From IMG/VR virus record IMGVR_UViG_3300049893_002759, positions 1 through 64,000 of that record: a stretch of 64,000 bases of DNA, one strand, 5' to 3'. Below the pieces are notes generated by a model. The model did not search any database. It worked only from the letters and a program-made list of their open reading frames with translations, and had not been told where the DNA came from. The translations under genes and the position numbers were made by a program. Positions 31,404-41,800 of the stretch are shown here, one piece after another (positions within the stretch are counted from its first letter, which is position 1; every line of letters begins with the position of its first letter). The DNA is from a virus.

Positions 31404-31960
31404 TGTCAAAAAAATATGATTTTTATTCATCAACCAAAACAGGAATGACAGAGATTGATCTTCGATCTGAATTCTTAAATACTATGTATGGGAAAGGTCC
31501 TGAAATTCCAAAACGACAAGAAGGTTTAGTTCGTATCTTTCGTCGTACTGTTGATAATAAACTTATTTCCTGTCCATGTGTTGATCCAGTAACAGGTGAG
31601 CCTGATAGAGAAACACGATGTCCTGTTTGTTTAGGCGAAGGTAATCTTTGGGATGAAGTTAAGATTGATTTCTATCACATTCGTGCAGAATCTCAATCTT
31701 CTTTATCTTTTCAAGACAAACAACGAGCACCAGGAATTATGAACACTATCGCCGAAGTTTTTTATATTCCTTGGCAGTTCGAATTGACAAAAGAAGATAA
31801 GATTGTAATATTAACACTTGACAAGGAAGGTTATGTAGCTACTCCTCTAACCCGATTTCAATTGTTTAGAATTTCCGATATAAGACCAATGCGACTCGAT
31901 AATGGACGCTTGGAATTCTGGAAGATCTACACTTATGAAGATGGATCTAAGTTCTTATAA
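31397..31960 (+). CDS. neck protein with zinc ribbon
   Basis: 187 aa. Cys pairs CPC (about 55-57) and CPVC (about 71-74) frame VDPVTGEPDRETR, followed by LGEGNLWDEVKIDFYH. I have seen this Cys-pair plus VTGEPD plus G-E-G-x-L-W-D-E block in neck-region proteins of large myophages. The start may be ATG 31397 or GTG 31403. It probably closes the head-tail interface. Confidence 0.7.
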   Translation: MVVSKKYDFYSSTKTGMTEIDLRSEFLNTMYGKGPEIPKRQEGLVRIFRRTVDNKLISCPCVDPVTGEPDRETRCPVCLGEGNLWDEVKIDFYHIRAESQSSLSFQDKQRAPGIMNTIAEVFYIPWQFELTKEDKIVILTLDKEGYVATPLTRFQLFRISDIRPMRLDNGRLEFWKIYTYEDGSKFL

Positions 31961-31969
31961 AGGTGATTT

Positions 31970-32656
31970 ATGAGTCAATTTGATATTTCAGCTGAACTTC
32001 TAGAAAATCCTTATAGAATTAGAGTGGCGCAAACTTTTAGTGGTATTGTTGAGCGAACCGAAGGTACTCGGTCAGTAACTCCCGGTCCCGCCAAAAACTA
32101 TTTTGAATTTTGTGAATTATTAAAGCAAGCACTAGATGATTATCAAGCACGTCTTGAAAGTCCAAATAAAGTTGTTTTATCATGGGAAACTCCTGACAAA
32201 ACAGCTATCACAGAAGTAGTAAGTATCAACCTAGTTAAACGACTACCAGGCGCATTCGATCAAGGGGCACCATTTGAAGGATCGGTCAAAAACCTTCGCC
32301 CTATTATGAGAGAAAGTAAACCTGACCCAGATGCTCCCGGATATAGAAAAATCATACTTGGGAAATGGTATGACAATTTAGTTCGGCTTACATGTTGGGC
32401 TCAAACTAACAAAGAGGCAATACAGCGTTCTTTTTGGTTTGAACAGTTTATTGAAAAATATACCTGGTTCTTCAAAATGTCTGGTGTTCAAAGAGTAATC
32501 TTTTGGGGACAAGAAGAAGATATAGTCATAGATAATGACGGCAAAAAGTTATATGGCAGACCATTACTTTTCTATGTACAAACTGAAGAATTGACAGTTC
32601 ATTCTGAAAAAGAACTTGAAGAAATTTATGTCAATCTTGCTGTCAAGAAAAAGTAA
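31970..32656 (+). CDS. tail terminator/completion candidate
   Basis: 228 aa, SD AAGGTG. Mixed alpha/beta (YFEFCELLKQALDDYQARLESPNK; LVRLTCWAQTNKEAIQRSFWFEQFIEKYTWFFKMSGVQRVIFWGQEED). Its position between the Zn-ribbon neck protein and the sheath matches tail terminator or completion proteins. Family not recognised. Confidence 0.65.
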   Translation: MSQFDISAELLENPYRIRVAQTFSGIVERTEGTRSVTPGPAKNYFEFCELLKQALDDYQARLESPNKVVLSWETPDKTAITEVVSINLVKRLPGAFDQGAPFEGSVKNLRPIMRESKPDPDAPGYRKIILGKWYDNLVRLTCWAQTNKEAIQRSFWFEQFIEKYTWFFKMSGVQRVIFWGQEEDIVIDNDGKKLYGRPLLFYVQTEELTVHSEKELEEIYVNLAVKKK

Positions 32657-32681
32657 ATTGGTCTAAAGGAGGAAATTCCAA

Positions 32682-34592
32682 ATGCCTTTTGAGAATTTAC
32701 CAGGTATTTTTGATACCAAGCTGGATGGAAGTCTAACCTTGCCATCTACAAACGATTCTCCAATCGTTGTTGTTCTTGGTACCTCAGAAAAGGGTGATAC
32801 CGAACAGCTATTTACTGCTGTTCGTCTACAGGACGCCGCACGTGTTTACGGTAAAACTGGAACTCTTATCCGTGGAATGTATGAAGCTGCCTCTACTGGT
32901 GCAACCAATATTCGCCTCTTCCGTATCGGAGCAACTGCTGCTTTATTGGAAGATGTCGGCGATGGTCTCACCATTGAAACAGTAGCTAAAGATGATTCTA
33001 CTGGTACAGATTTTAAAATCTGGTTTGTCGCTGCAAGTGGTCGTCTTCGTGTATATCGTTCCAGCGATAGCACTCTAGTGTTTGATTCTGGAGATGGAAC
33101 CCCCGATTCTAAGGTAGATCTTGGTGAAGTTGTAGTTACTGGTACAGCTACTGGTGGCATCAATATTGGATCTTCTGCTGCTACAGCAGTAAATCTTGAA
33201 GATGTTCCAGGCGTAGATGCTACTACTACCTTCACTGCAGGAACCGACGGCATAAACCTCAGCAGAATGGAGCTTTATCAAGCTTTAGATCAAGCTTATG
33301 GATTGCTTGAGGATGCAGATCTAGATATGGTTCTTCCAATGAATGTATATCTAGACGATAAAAATGTTATGGACATGACACTAGCTACTGCTTCTGGTCT
33401 AATGTCTGCTGTTTCCGGATTTTCTTCTATTGAAGTAGGCGGAGACAATGATGTCCTAGGTAAGCTATATACAGAAGAATTTGATGGACAAAAATACTTC
33501 TTCTGGGACGTAGATCGCGACGGTGTAGCAGAAATTGTTCCAACTGTTCGTGGTTTAACAGCTCCACAGCAAACTGCTCTTAATGCTGGTAACATCAGTA
33601 TTGCAGCAGTATTAGCATCTGATCCAGCTGATCTTGTTGAAGCAAGTTTTCATGAAGTAAACTTTGCTTATCAATTAGCTAATTTTTGTTATAGAAGTTC
33701 ACATCTTAATACTGAAATGCATGGATTAATTGGCGTATTGCCACCAGCAGCTTTCTCTCCAAGAGAGGTTGCATTGTGGGTTGGTCAAAATCCAGTTACT
33801 GAAGTAGATGGAAATGGTGAAGTTCAAATCGTAACCAACGGCAAGGGCCTACTTGGTAACAAATGGGTAGCCGGACGTATTGCTGAAGGAACTCTTCCAG
33901 CTCATATCATTGATGGAGCAGCTCGTGTCAATGGTGGATTTATCGCTACTGACAATGGCGAAATCGATGGTATTCAGCTAAAAGATGAAAATGATAGATT
34001 GGTTGATATTGGTAAATATCTAGATCTTGTATCTGCATATGTACAACATGTTAACCCATCTCGTGCATCTGCTTACGTCGCAACAGGTGCTGCAGCATAT
34101 GCTGGTTTAATTACACGTTTGCCTGCATCTTCTGCGCCAACCAATAAAGTTGTATCTAATGTAAGTTTGCCATTCCGTATTAACAATACTAAACTTGATG
34201 CTCTTGCTGGTAAGAGATACGTAGGGTTTGTAGCTAAGCCAAAGGGTGTAGTTGTAGCTGATGCTCCATCTGGATCACGTCCAGATAGCGACTATAACCG
34301 TCGTTCAACAATGCGAATCGTTAAGGCAACTATTGATGTTGTTCGTGAAGTTGGAGAACCATTCCTTGGCGAAGGCATGACCGGTGCTCAATTGTCCGCT
34401 CTTGAAACTGCTGTTCAGCAAGCTCTTGGCGAACTGGTCAAATCAAAACCACCAGTATTGGTACGTTTTGAAGTTAAAGTAACCGCCAGTGCACTTGAGC
34501 GTATTCAGGGTAAATGCAAAGTAGAACTAGTGCTTGTGCCAGCATTTGAACTACGCCAAATCAATGTCACCGTTGCCCTAGCGGCTGCTTGA
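32682..34592 (+). CDS. tail sheath protein
   Basis: 636 aa, strong SD AAAGGAGG. N-terminus typical of sheaths (FENLPGIFDTKLDGS..SPIVVVLGTSEKGDTEQLFTAV), then a variable surface domain (about 95-200), the conserved middle (IGVLPPAAFSPREVALWVG) and a C-terminal domain (RRSTMRIVKATIDVVREVGEPFLGE...ALERIQGKCKVELVLVPAFELRQINVTVALA) that makes the inter-ring strands. It contracts around the tube to drive it into the cell. C-ending codons fit a high-copy protein. Confidence 0.93.
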   Translation: MPFENLPGIFDTKLDGSLTLPSTNDSPIVVVLGTSEKGDTEQLFTAVRLQDAARVYGKTGTLIRGMYEAASTGATNIRLFRIGATAALLEDVGDGLTIETVAKDDSTGTDFKIWFVAASGRLRVYRSSDSTLVFDSGDGTPDSKVDLGEVVVTGTATGGINIGSSAATAVNLEDVPGVDATTTFTAGTDGINLSRMELYQALDQAYGLLEDADLDMVLPMNVYLDDKNVMDMTLATASGLMSAVSGFSSIEVGGDNDVLGKLYTEEFDGQKYFFWDVDRDGVAEIVPTVRGLTAPQQTALNAGNISIAAVLASDPADLVEASFHEVNFAYQLANFCYRSSHLNTEMHGLIGVLPPAAFSPREVALWVGQNPVTEVDGNGEVQIVTNGKGLLGNKWVAGRIAEGTLPAHIIDGAARVNGGFIATDNGEIDGIQLKDENDRLVDIGKYLDLVSAYVQHVNPSRASAYVATGAAAYAGLITRLPASSAPTNKVVSNVSLPFRINNTKLDALAGKRYVGFVAKPKGVVVADAPSGSRPDSDYNRRSTMRIVKATIDVVREVGEPFLGEGMTGAQLSALETAVQQALGELVKSKPPVLVRFEVKVTASALERIQGKCKVELVLVPAFELRQINVTVALAAA

Positions 34593-34611
34593 TAAGAGGA
34601 GATGACGAATA

Positions 34612-35298
34612 ATGGCTACAGCAACTAAGGCTATAGGTCAGTCCTACAATTCATTTTCAGGAATTGACATCAAAGCCGTTTTTAACAACGTAGTACTTGG
34701 AGAATTGCAAGCAATTAGCTACTCTATTACTCGTGAAAAAGCCCCAATTTACACCATGGGCTCTGCTGATCCACGTGCATTTGGACGTGGTAAACGCGGT
34801 ATTGCAGGTACAATGATTTTTATTGTATTTGATCGTGGTGCTCTAATTGGAACTTTTGGTGCATTTTCTCGTAATCCAGGAAGCAGATTAAACTTTTCTG
34901 CTGATAAAGAAGAACTTCGCTCTCTGCAGGCTGGAATTAGCCCTAATATTCAAGCAGGCATTCAAGAAAGTCGTCGTCTTCTAGAAGAGGCACGTAATGA
35001 GTCTCCACTCACAAATGTTGGTGGTGATCAAGCAATTACCGCTCCATGGTATGCTGATCAAGTACCTCCATTTGACGTAACTCTTGCTGCAGCAAACGAG
35101 TATGGTGCGCTAGCTGTAATGAGAATTTTCCAAGTGGAAATTCTTAATGAAGGATATGGTGTCTCTATTGACGATATCGTATCTGAACAACAGATGACTT
35201 ATGTTGCACGTCAGGTTATTAACTGGCAACCAATTGACAATCCAAATATTGATAAAATTGGTACTGCTACAGAAGTTTCAGCAGCTGAAGAAGGTTAA
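34612..35298 (+). CDS. tail tube protein (main)
   Basis: 228 aa, SD AGAGGAG. The beta-barrel tube pattern is IDIKAVFNNVVLGELQAISYSITREKAPIYTMGSADPRAFGRGKRGIAGTMIFIVFD, with a closing PPFDVTLAAANEYGALAVMRIFQVEILNEGYGVSIDDIVSEQQMTYVAR. It directly follows the sheath, has high-expression codons and is followed by a terminator. Two diverged relatives follow. Confidence 0.9.
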   Translation: MATATKAIGQSYNSFSGIDIKAVFNNVVLGELQAISYSITREKAPIYTMGSADPRAFGRGKRGIAGTMIFIVFDRGALIGTFGAFSRNPGSRLNFSADKEELRSLQAGISPNIQAGIQESRRLLEEARNESPLTNVGGDQAITAPWYADQVPPFDVTLAAANEYGALAVMRIFQVEILNEGYGVSIDDIVSEQQMTYVARQVINWQPIDNPNIDKIGTATEVSAAEEG

Positions 35299-35320
35299 TT
35301 AAGTAACATAACCTAAGAAT

Positions 35321-35354
35321 AAAGCCACGCAATTACGCGTGGCTTTTTCTTTTG
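35321..35354 (+). terminator. intrinsic terminator after the tube gene
   Basis: AAAGCCACGC (35321-35330) pairs with GCGTGGCTTT (35337-35346), loop AATTAC, followed by TTCTTTT. Separates the high-copy sheath/tube unit from the lower-copy genes that follow. Confidence 0.92.
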
Positions 35355-35357
35355 TTG

Positions 35358-35363
35358 TAGAAT
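35358..35363 (+). promoter_or_regulatory. -10-like hexamer for a possible leaderless transcript
   Basis: TAGAAT at 35358-35363 lies immediately after the terminator tail and exactly 6 nt before the ATG at 35370, with no SD. Same geometry as 25932-25944. Confidence 0.45.
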
Positions 35364-35369
35364 CAATAT

Positions 35370-36566
35370 ATGGCTAACATATTTAAAGGCGCACCAAAAA
35401 CTAGTATTCTTAATGGCGAATTTGCCTTAGAGCAAAATGCTATGGCAGATTTTGCTACAACAATTGATGCTGAACAACAAAAACTCAAAGCTCAACAAGA
35501 ACAGCAAAAGAAGATTTTAAATTTTAATGGATCTTCTTATTCTGGAGCTGACATTAGAGTGTTAGTACACAAATATGAATCTCCTACCGTAGATTTAAAA
35601 GCTGATATTGAACGAGCAATCGCTGTTTATAGTCAAATACAAGATGTCTTTTTTGATCTAAATACTCAAATTATTCCTAATATTAAAATAGCTTCTATAG
35701 CTCTCCATCGTGGAGAGATAACAAATATAGCTTATCAAATTGCTATTAAAACTTATCGTGATGCTGTAGTTAGAATTATTGGTTTAGAAAATACTATTAA
35801 AGATAGCGGCTTTATGCAGTTTATAGGTACTTCCCTTTCTGGACGTCTTGTAGATATTCAACGCAATCCTGATGCTGTTACAGTTGAGTTTGACAATACC
35901 CTTCGTTACATTGATGATCTTATTCGCGGATGGCAAAGCCAAGCTAATTCTCTTGGTAGTCGAGTTGGCGATTTCCGAACTACAAAAGTATTAGCTGAAT
36001 TACAAACTATATCAATTAGTACATTTCGAGAAAAAACAGCTGTAAGAGCTTGTGGTCGTGTAGGAGTGAAAGGATACACTCGTGGTCCTCGTACAATTGC
36101 GGGCTCTATGATCTTTACTGTATTTGACAGAAATGTTCTTTTTGAATTATTAGATACTTCTCAACATGATGCTGATGATAAATTTAGAGCAGCCATTAAA
36201 GATCAACTTCCACCTATTGATATTACCATTGCATTTGCAAATGAATATGGTGCATTATCTAGAATGGGTTTATATGGAGTAGAATTTGTAAGTGAAGGAC
36301 AAACAATGTCTATAGAAGATATTATTCTAGAAGATGTATGCCAATTTGTAGCCAGAGATGTAGATCCAATGACTCCAGTAGTAAACGACCAAGGCGAACC
36401 ATATAATATTATTCTCAATAATTACAATCAAGCAGTAGCACTAGGTCGCGGTGCAACCCCTATTACCGATCTTAGAGCTTCTGATTTGCGTGGAACAGAA
36501 TGGGATCTACGTACAGGTAACAGTCCAGAAAAAAGATTTCGTGATCGTCAGAATCCATTTTTCTAA
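35370..36566 (+). CDS. tube-fold paralogue with helical N-terminal extension
   Basis: 398 aa. Residues about 205-335 (LAELQTISISTFREKTAVRACGRVGVKGYTRGPRTIAGSMIFTVFDRNVLFE...PPIDITIAFANEYGALSRMGLYGVEFVSEGQTMSIEDIILEDVCQFVAR) match the main tube protein block by block. The first ~190 residues are an added helical domain. It may form a special ring at the tube tip or baseplate interface. No SD. Confidence 0.8.
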   Translation: MANIFKGAPKTSILNGEFALEQNAMADFATTIDAEQQKLKAQQEQQKKILNFNGSSYSGADIRVLVHKYESPTVDLKADIERAIAVYSQIQDVFFDLNTQIIPNIKIASIALHRGEITNIAYQIAIKTYRDAVVRIIGLENTIKDSGFMQFIGTSLSGRLVDIQRNPDAVTVEFDNTLRYIDDLIRGWQSQANSLGSRVGDFRTTKVLAELQTISISTFREKTAVRACGRVGVKGYTRGPRTIAGSMIFTVFDRNVLFELLDTSQHDADDKFRAAIKDQLPPIDITIAFANEYGALSRMGLYGVEFVSEGQTMSIEDIILEDVCQFVARDVDPMTPVVNDQGEPYNIILNNYNQAVALGRGATPITDLRASDLRGTEWDLRTGNSPEKRFRDRQNPFF

Positions 36567-36585
36567 TCAATTTGAGGTGTAATCA

Positions 36586-37407
36586 ATGCCAACGCCAAAT
36601 CAATTTAGTAATGTTTATGATCTAGAGTACTTTTCTGGTGCTCAAATGAATATGTATATTGGCGATGTATTAATCGATGAAGTAACTTCTCTAGAAGTTA
36701 AAGTGCATCAAAAAAAGATGCCTGTATACGGATATGCATCTCAATTGTTTGATAAAGTTGCTGCTGGAACTATTTTAGTGGAAGGTTCATTTACTATTAA
36801 CTATAAAGAATCTGGATATCTTTATACAGTATTAGAAAGATATCGATCTTTAATTAAAGGTGGACACAGCAATAAGCAATCTCCTTTTATTAGCCAAGAC
36901 GCTTTATCGCAAATTTCTAAAAATAGAACAGGTGGAGCTATTAGTAATAACCAAAAAGGATTTTTGCGTCGTCAAAATATTGAACAAATTAATGCATCAG
37001 TAGAAGAAATTATTAGTGGTAAAAATATAAATGGCGACAACATTCGACCTGAAGAGCTAATAGATTATTACAACTCTATTACTGGATTCAATAATAATTC
37101 TAGAGCAAGAAATGGCAGCGCACCAGGAGCCTTACCGCCCACAGAAGCAATCTTCGAAACTTTTGAAGATAAAATTTGGGGATCTGAAGATTTAAATAGA
37201 GATTCTGAAGGTCGCCGTGGAGATTCTAATCGATTTGATGATTTTACTATCTATGTAACTATGGGTGATTATAATCGTAATGATAGAGTTAATCACACGG
37301 CTAAACGTATTGATAATGTTCACCTACTTGGACAAGCACAAACTATCGCAATTAATGGAGAGCCTATTGCAGAAGCATATTGGTTCTTTGCTAAAAATTT
37401 CGTATAA
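36586..37407 (+). CDS. second tube-fold paralogue
   Basis: 273 aa, SD GAGGTG. GAQMNMYIGDVLIDEVTSLEVKVHQKKMPVYGYASQLFDKVAAGTILVEGSFTINYKESGYL carries the tube-barrel pattern, with V-D-E-V-x-x-L and P-V-Y-G-Y in place of the P-I-Y-x-M-G block. A polar insert (about 95-200) splits the fold before FDDFTIYVTMGDYN...GQAQTIAINGEPIAEAYWFFAKNFV. Another low-copy ring of the tail tube is likely. Confidence 0.75.
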   Translation: MPTPNQFSNVYDLEYFSGAQMNMYIGDVLIDEVTSLEVKVHQKKMPVYGYASQLFDKVAAGTILVEGSFTINYKESGYLYTVLERYRSLIKGGHSNKQSPFISQDALSQISKNRTGGAISNNQKGFLRRQNIEQINASVEEIISGKNINGDNIRPEELIDYYNSITGFNNNSRARNGSAPGALPPTEAIFETFEDKIWGSEDLNRDSEGRRGDSNRFDDFTIYVTMGDYNRNDRVNHTAKRIDNVHLLGQAQTIAINGEPIAEAYWFFAKNFV

Positions 37408-37425
37408 TAATTTGAAGGAGGTTCC

Positions 37426-37833
37426 ATGGAACCAGAAGAAATAGTGGAAGAAGAAAAGAAAGAACCAAGTCTTGCAGATAGGCTTCGTTCTCTGTTTGCA
37501 GAATTTGATAACGCACCAACTGCAGCTGATATTGAAGCTTTAAAAGCGAAATATGGAGATGTGTTTCTTTCAGCTTTAAATGATGATGAAATGTTTTTAT
37601 TTCGTGCTGTAACACGAAAGGAACATCGTGCAGCAAATACTGCTATTGCTGAAGGAAAATTACAAGGCGATCTTTTCGAAGAAGAAATTGTAAAAACTTG
37701 TTTACTATGGAGATCTTCATCTGAAGACCTAGGAAATAAAGCAGGTACTATTCCATCTTTATTTGAACAAATTATGCAAAATTCGAACTTCTTAGCACCA
37801 CAACTATTAAGTAATTTAGTAACTAAGTTGTAA
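37426..37833 (+). CDS. tail assembly chaperone-position protein
   Basis: 135 aa, strong SD AAGGAGG. Acidic N-terminus (MEPEEIVEEEKKEP), helical remainder with FLSALNDDEMFLFRAVTRKEH. It sits between tube and tape-measure-region genes, where tail chaperones lie in nearly all myophages. No classic slippery heptamer is seen before its stop, so it appears to be separate from the next gene. Function by position. Confidence 0.6.
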   Translation: MEPEEIVEEEKKEPSLADRLRSLFAEFDNAPTAADIEALKAKYGDVFLSALNDDEMFLFRAVTRKEHRAANTAIAEGKLQGDLFEEEIVKTCLLWRSSSEDLGNKAGTIPSLFEQIMQNSNFLAPQLLSNLVTKL

Positions 37834-37835
37834 CA

Positions 37836-38819
37836 ATGCATGAAAAGATCGTTGGATATAGACGTCGCTATGGCGATAACTGGCTAACAGTGTTTCCAAA
37901 TAATTTAGAAATACCTTGGAGGCAGCTAACTCTTCAAGAATTTCTAGATTATGACGATCTTTTTCGTTCAGGCAGATATACAGCAGTTGAAATAGAAGAT
38001 GAAATCTTTTGTACTGCTGTACTTGAGCCTATCTATCCTAATAATCTTGATATACTTCCTGCCGGTATAGTTAGTGTAGTTGTAGCTCAAATTCTTTATG
38101 TGTCAGGACCGACTAGTCCTGAACAAATTAGCAATGATTTAAACATTGCTCGTACTCAAGTACAAGACTTTATTTCATCGGCTGTAACACTTATTTGTTC
38201 AGTTTATCCTGCATATAAACCAGAAGAAGTATTTAATTTGAAATACGATATCTTCATGAAACGTCTTGCTATGGCAGAGAAACGCCTTCTAGAATTAGGT
38301 ATATTGCGTGAACCATTAGTTATTGAATCAGCATCATCTGATCAAGCAGTTGCATCTGAACAGCAAGAATTACCTTCTCAGAGAAAACGCAGAGAACTTT
38401 TAGAAGCTCAACGTCGCAAAATTGAATCTAAATTACAAGACCTTAATCAAAATACTAAACATCCAGAAGGCGTAATTACTCACAATCAAATGAGTGATAC
38501 AGCCCTTAGTTTTGTTCCGGACTTAAGTAATGATCCTCGTGATTATGAGTTGAATAAATTAAAAACTGAACAAGCCAAAAAAGAAGCTCTTCAAGGTCTT
38601 GAAGCTATTTATCCTGAATACTTTAAGATAATGAAAGAAGGTAAAAAATTAACTCCTGAAACTATTCAACAAGTTAAAGGAAGTTCTAATGCAGAAGTTA
38701 AAGAGCGCTATAAAGAATATGTTGCTAAAGTTACTTCTGGTGAAATTAAAATTCCTGCTTCTGTACAAGAACCAATTAAACCAAAAACTCCTGGTAAAAT
38801 AAAAGTTAAGAGGCGTTAA
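37836..38819 (+). CDS. second chaperone-position protein with Lys-rich tail
   Basis: 327 aa, ATG 2 nt after the upstream stop with no SD, so coupled translation is likely. The N-domain (1-170) has WLTVFPNNLEIPWRQLTLQEFLDYDDLF and resembles T4-like tail or baseplate assembly chaperones only loosely. The C-terminal half (about 180-327) is a long charged helix ending in a basic tail (KTPGKIKVKRR), suited to binding a tape measure. Confidence 0.6.
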   Translation: MHEKIVGYRRRYGDNWLTVFPNNLEIPWRQLTLQEFLDYDDLFRSGRYTAVEIEDEIFCTAVLEPIYPNNLDILPAGIVSVVVAQILYVSGPTSPEQISNDLNIARTQVQDFISSAVTLICSVYPAYKPEEVFNLKYDIFMKRLAMAEKRLLELGILREPLVIESASSDQAVASEQQELPSQRKRRELLEAQRRKIESKLQDLNQNTKHPEGVITHNQMSDTALSFVPDLSNDPRDYELNKLKTEQAKKEALQGLEAIYPEYFKIMKEGKKLTPETIQQVKGSSNAEVKERYKEYVAKVTSGEIKIPASVQEPIKPKTPGKIKVKRR

Positions 38820-38821
38820 CT

Positions 38822-41800
38822 TTGCTAAATATTACCAGAGAAGATTTAATCACTTTTGCACCAGATCGTCCATATAGAAACTATTCTTGGTCAAGTGGTG
38901 ATCAAACACAGGTTACTCCTTATGCAACACAAGGCATAAGAGGTGCTGCATTTTTAGCAGGAGCAGGAGCTACGGTTGGTGCGTTTTCAGTAGCTAAACG
39001 TTTTGGTTATAATCCTTGGGATCCTATTTATTCAGGTATTCGTACAGTCGAAGAATTGTCTCCAGGACATATATTTCGTACATTTCAATTGGGCAACTTT
39101 GTTTCTCAATTTACAACACAAGGGTTAGCTCCACTTGATATTTCTGCAGACTTAATACAAAAAACAAAAAACTCTGCTTGGTTTGCTGATCTAGTTCATC
39201 GTACTGGACCTGCTACATTATCTGCTACTCAAACTGGATTACAGTTTAGAGATGGCACTCTTTATGCTGGAGAACAGGTACTACTAGAAAATGCTCGACG
39301 AATGACAAGTGTTGGTAGTCCATATTATGCAGCTGCCTACTCTCGCGCTCTTGGATTTAAAGGCCTTCCTAATACTACTTTGCCTGATCATTTTCAATTT
39401 CAACGCCCACTAGTTGAAGGCCTTACTGAATCTATTTATTTTACTGGTGGACCAACACGTGGTCGTGCTGCGTTAACACAATTCCAGGCTATAGCTGGAG
39501 AATCTATTGAGCGTGCTAATAGATTGGCAGCAGCACCTTTTGGTATTGAACCATTCTCAACTGGGTTGAAAGGTGTTGAAGAGTTTTGGGAACGTAACTT
39601 TGGTACTCGCTTTACTCTAGCAGTCAAATCAGGTAGTGCTACAGAAACATTAGGTCGCATGGCTGGAAAATGGGGCGGTATTGGTACTGCAGCTTATCTA
39701 GCTTATCAAACTGCTGACTGGGCAACTCGCAATACTGAAATACTAGACAATACTATTTTTAATGAAGGTATTACTGCTGGCATTGCTACACTTGGAGTTA
39801 AAGCTAATAAATTCGCGTCTACAATAGCTGATATTCTACCTGGTGCTAGAGCATATCGTGAAAAACAAGAAGAACTTGCACCAGGTTCTACTAGTTTATT
39901 AAAACTAGCAGCATTTCCTCTTACGGGAGCTATGGTTGGCGGTAGTGCTTATTACTTTACTGGACTTCGTGAACGCTTAAAAGCTACTAATGAATTAATG
40001 GAGAAAGGCTTATCATATACTCAGGCTCTTCCTTTAGCTGAACAACGTTGGCTAGAAACTAGTACTAGTTTTATTGAAGACAACCCATTGACTCGATTAC
40101 TAGAGTCTAAATTTGGGAAGAATATTCCATTTCTTGGAAAAATTACCCGTCCTAAAGGATTTGCTTTATTAGGAGCATTAGCTCTTACTGTGCCAGTCTT
40201 ACCGTTTCTTCCTGGAGCTTTAATTCCAGAAAAGACTAGTGAGGAATTAGACAAAATTTACTCTGGTCAAGAAGAAGTTGCTGTTAGAAAGGGACGCTTT
40301 TGGGAACTTGGTCGTTCACCTTATGAAGGCGGGAAAATTGAATATTTTCGCCCACATTGGTACGCACGCTTGATGCAACGATCTTATGGTAAGTCCATGT
40401 ATGACAATCAAGATCCAAATCCAATTGTTCAATGGGTAAAAGAAAACTTTACGTATGATGTAGAAAAAGAACATTATTATGATCGTCCTTATCCAATTAC
40501 AGGAACTGCTTTTGAAGACATTCCTCTAATAGGTCCTATTCTTGGAGCAACTATTGGTAGGATTATTAAACCACCTAAGTTAATGCATACAGAAGAATGG
40601 TTAAAGCAAGGTAGTTCATCTAGGCTAGATGAAGAATCTGAAGTATTACGTACTCCTGGTCGTTTAGGTGAACAAGCTCCACTTGTAAACGATGCATCTC
40701 GTGGAACACCAATTGATCCTAATTCTCTTCGTCAAGTTGCTGGCGAACAAGCATATCGTTTGACAGAACTTTCTGGTTTAATTGGCTTTACGACTTCAGC
40801 TTTAAAAGGTGCAATTACTGGTGAACAAGAATTCTTTGATCAAGAAGAAGTTCTTCAATCTGCTAGAAGGATGTATGGAGCTGAACGTTCTTTTTGGGAT
40901 CTAAATATGGGTGGCGCTGCATTTACTAACGAACTTTTTCGTCGTATGTATCCACATAGACGCAGACAAATCGAAGAATATAATCCAATTAGAAATACTA
41001 TGCCAGATTGGATGCCAGGTCCCGGAGAAAGATCTGCTGATTTTTTACATGGTGATCCATTTACTAAAGTTCAAGAAGGAGAAATGCGCCTTCCTGGTGA
41101 AGGATACGCAGCTCGTTTCCCTGAATTATCAGGAATAAATCCTGAAGACTATCCTCTTATTCATAAATATAAGATTCTAGCTGATATTGCACCATATGCA
41201 GATCGTACTAAAGCTTTAGGTGCTAAACTTACTGGCCTTGCTAATGCTGGGTCTTTGTCTGAATATGAACTTAATTTATTACAACAAGTTAAACGTCAAG
41301 GTGCAGAACGTAAAAAAACTAAATCTTTTTATCAATTTGAAGTAACTGGTGAATCACCAGATTTAACGCTCCCAGAAGAACTGGGCGCTACTCAGTCTCG
41401 TGCTGCTGTTGCGGCACTTAATCGTATTCTTGCTGCTAAACAAGATGAAAAAATTAGTCCAGCACGTTCTGTAATTGGTGGATATTGGGAATCTTTAGCT
41501 AAAGCTTTACAAAACCCATTAGAAGCAATTGTACCTGTTGCTCCTGGATCTAAACTTCTTAACATGAAGTCAGCTATTCAGGAATATAAACAAACACAAG
41601 TATTTGGTCCTGATATAGCATTTTGGGAACATCCAATTGAAAATTTTATTCGTCCATTTATACGTGAGACAGCAGACCTATTTGCTGATCAGCCAGTTCC
41701 AGAAGAGGTACAAAAGAAACGTGGTATAGAAGAATATTTCGATATTTTAGAATATATAAAAAATAAACGACTGGCTGAAGTAGCTCGGACATCAGGTGCA

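Noticed and set aside
37320-37841. 173-aa minus-strand open frame opposite the chaperone gene
   Set aside because: The plus strand has a strong SD, good start and consistent codon use; the opposite frame is a shadow.
37800-37860. Programmed frameshift between the two chaperone-position genes
   Set aside because: No slippery heptamer before the stop; the second frame has its own ATG 2 nt after the stop. Coupled re-initiation explains it better.
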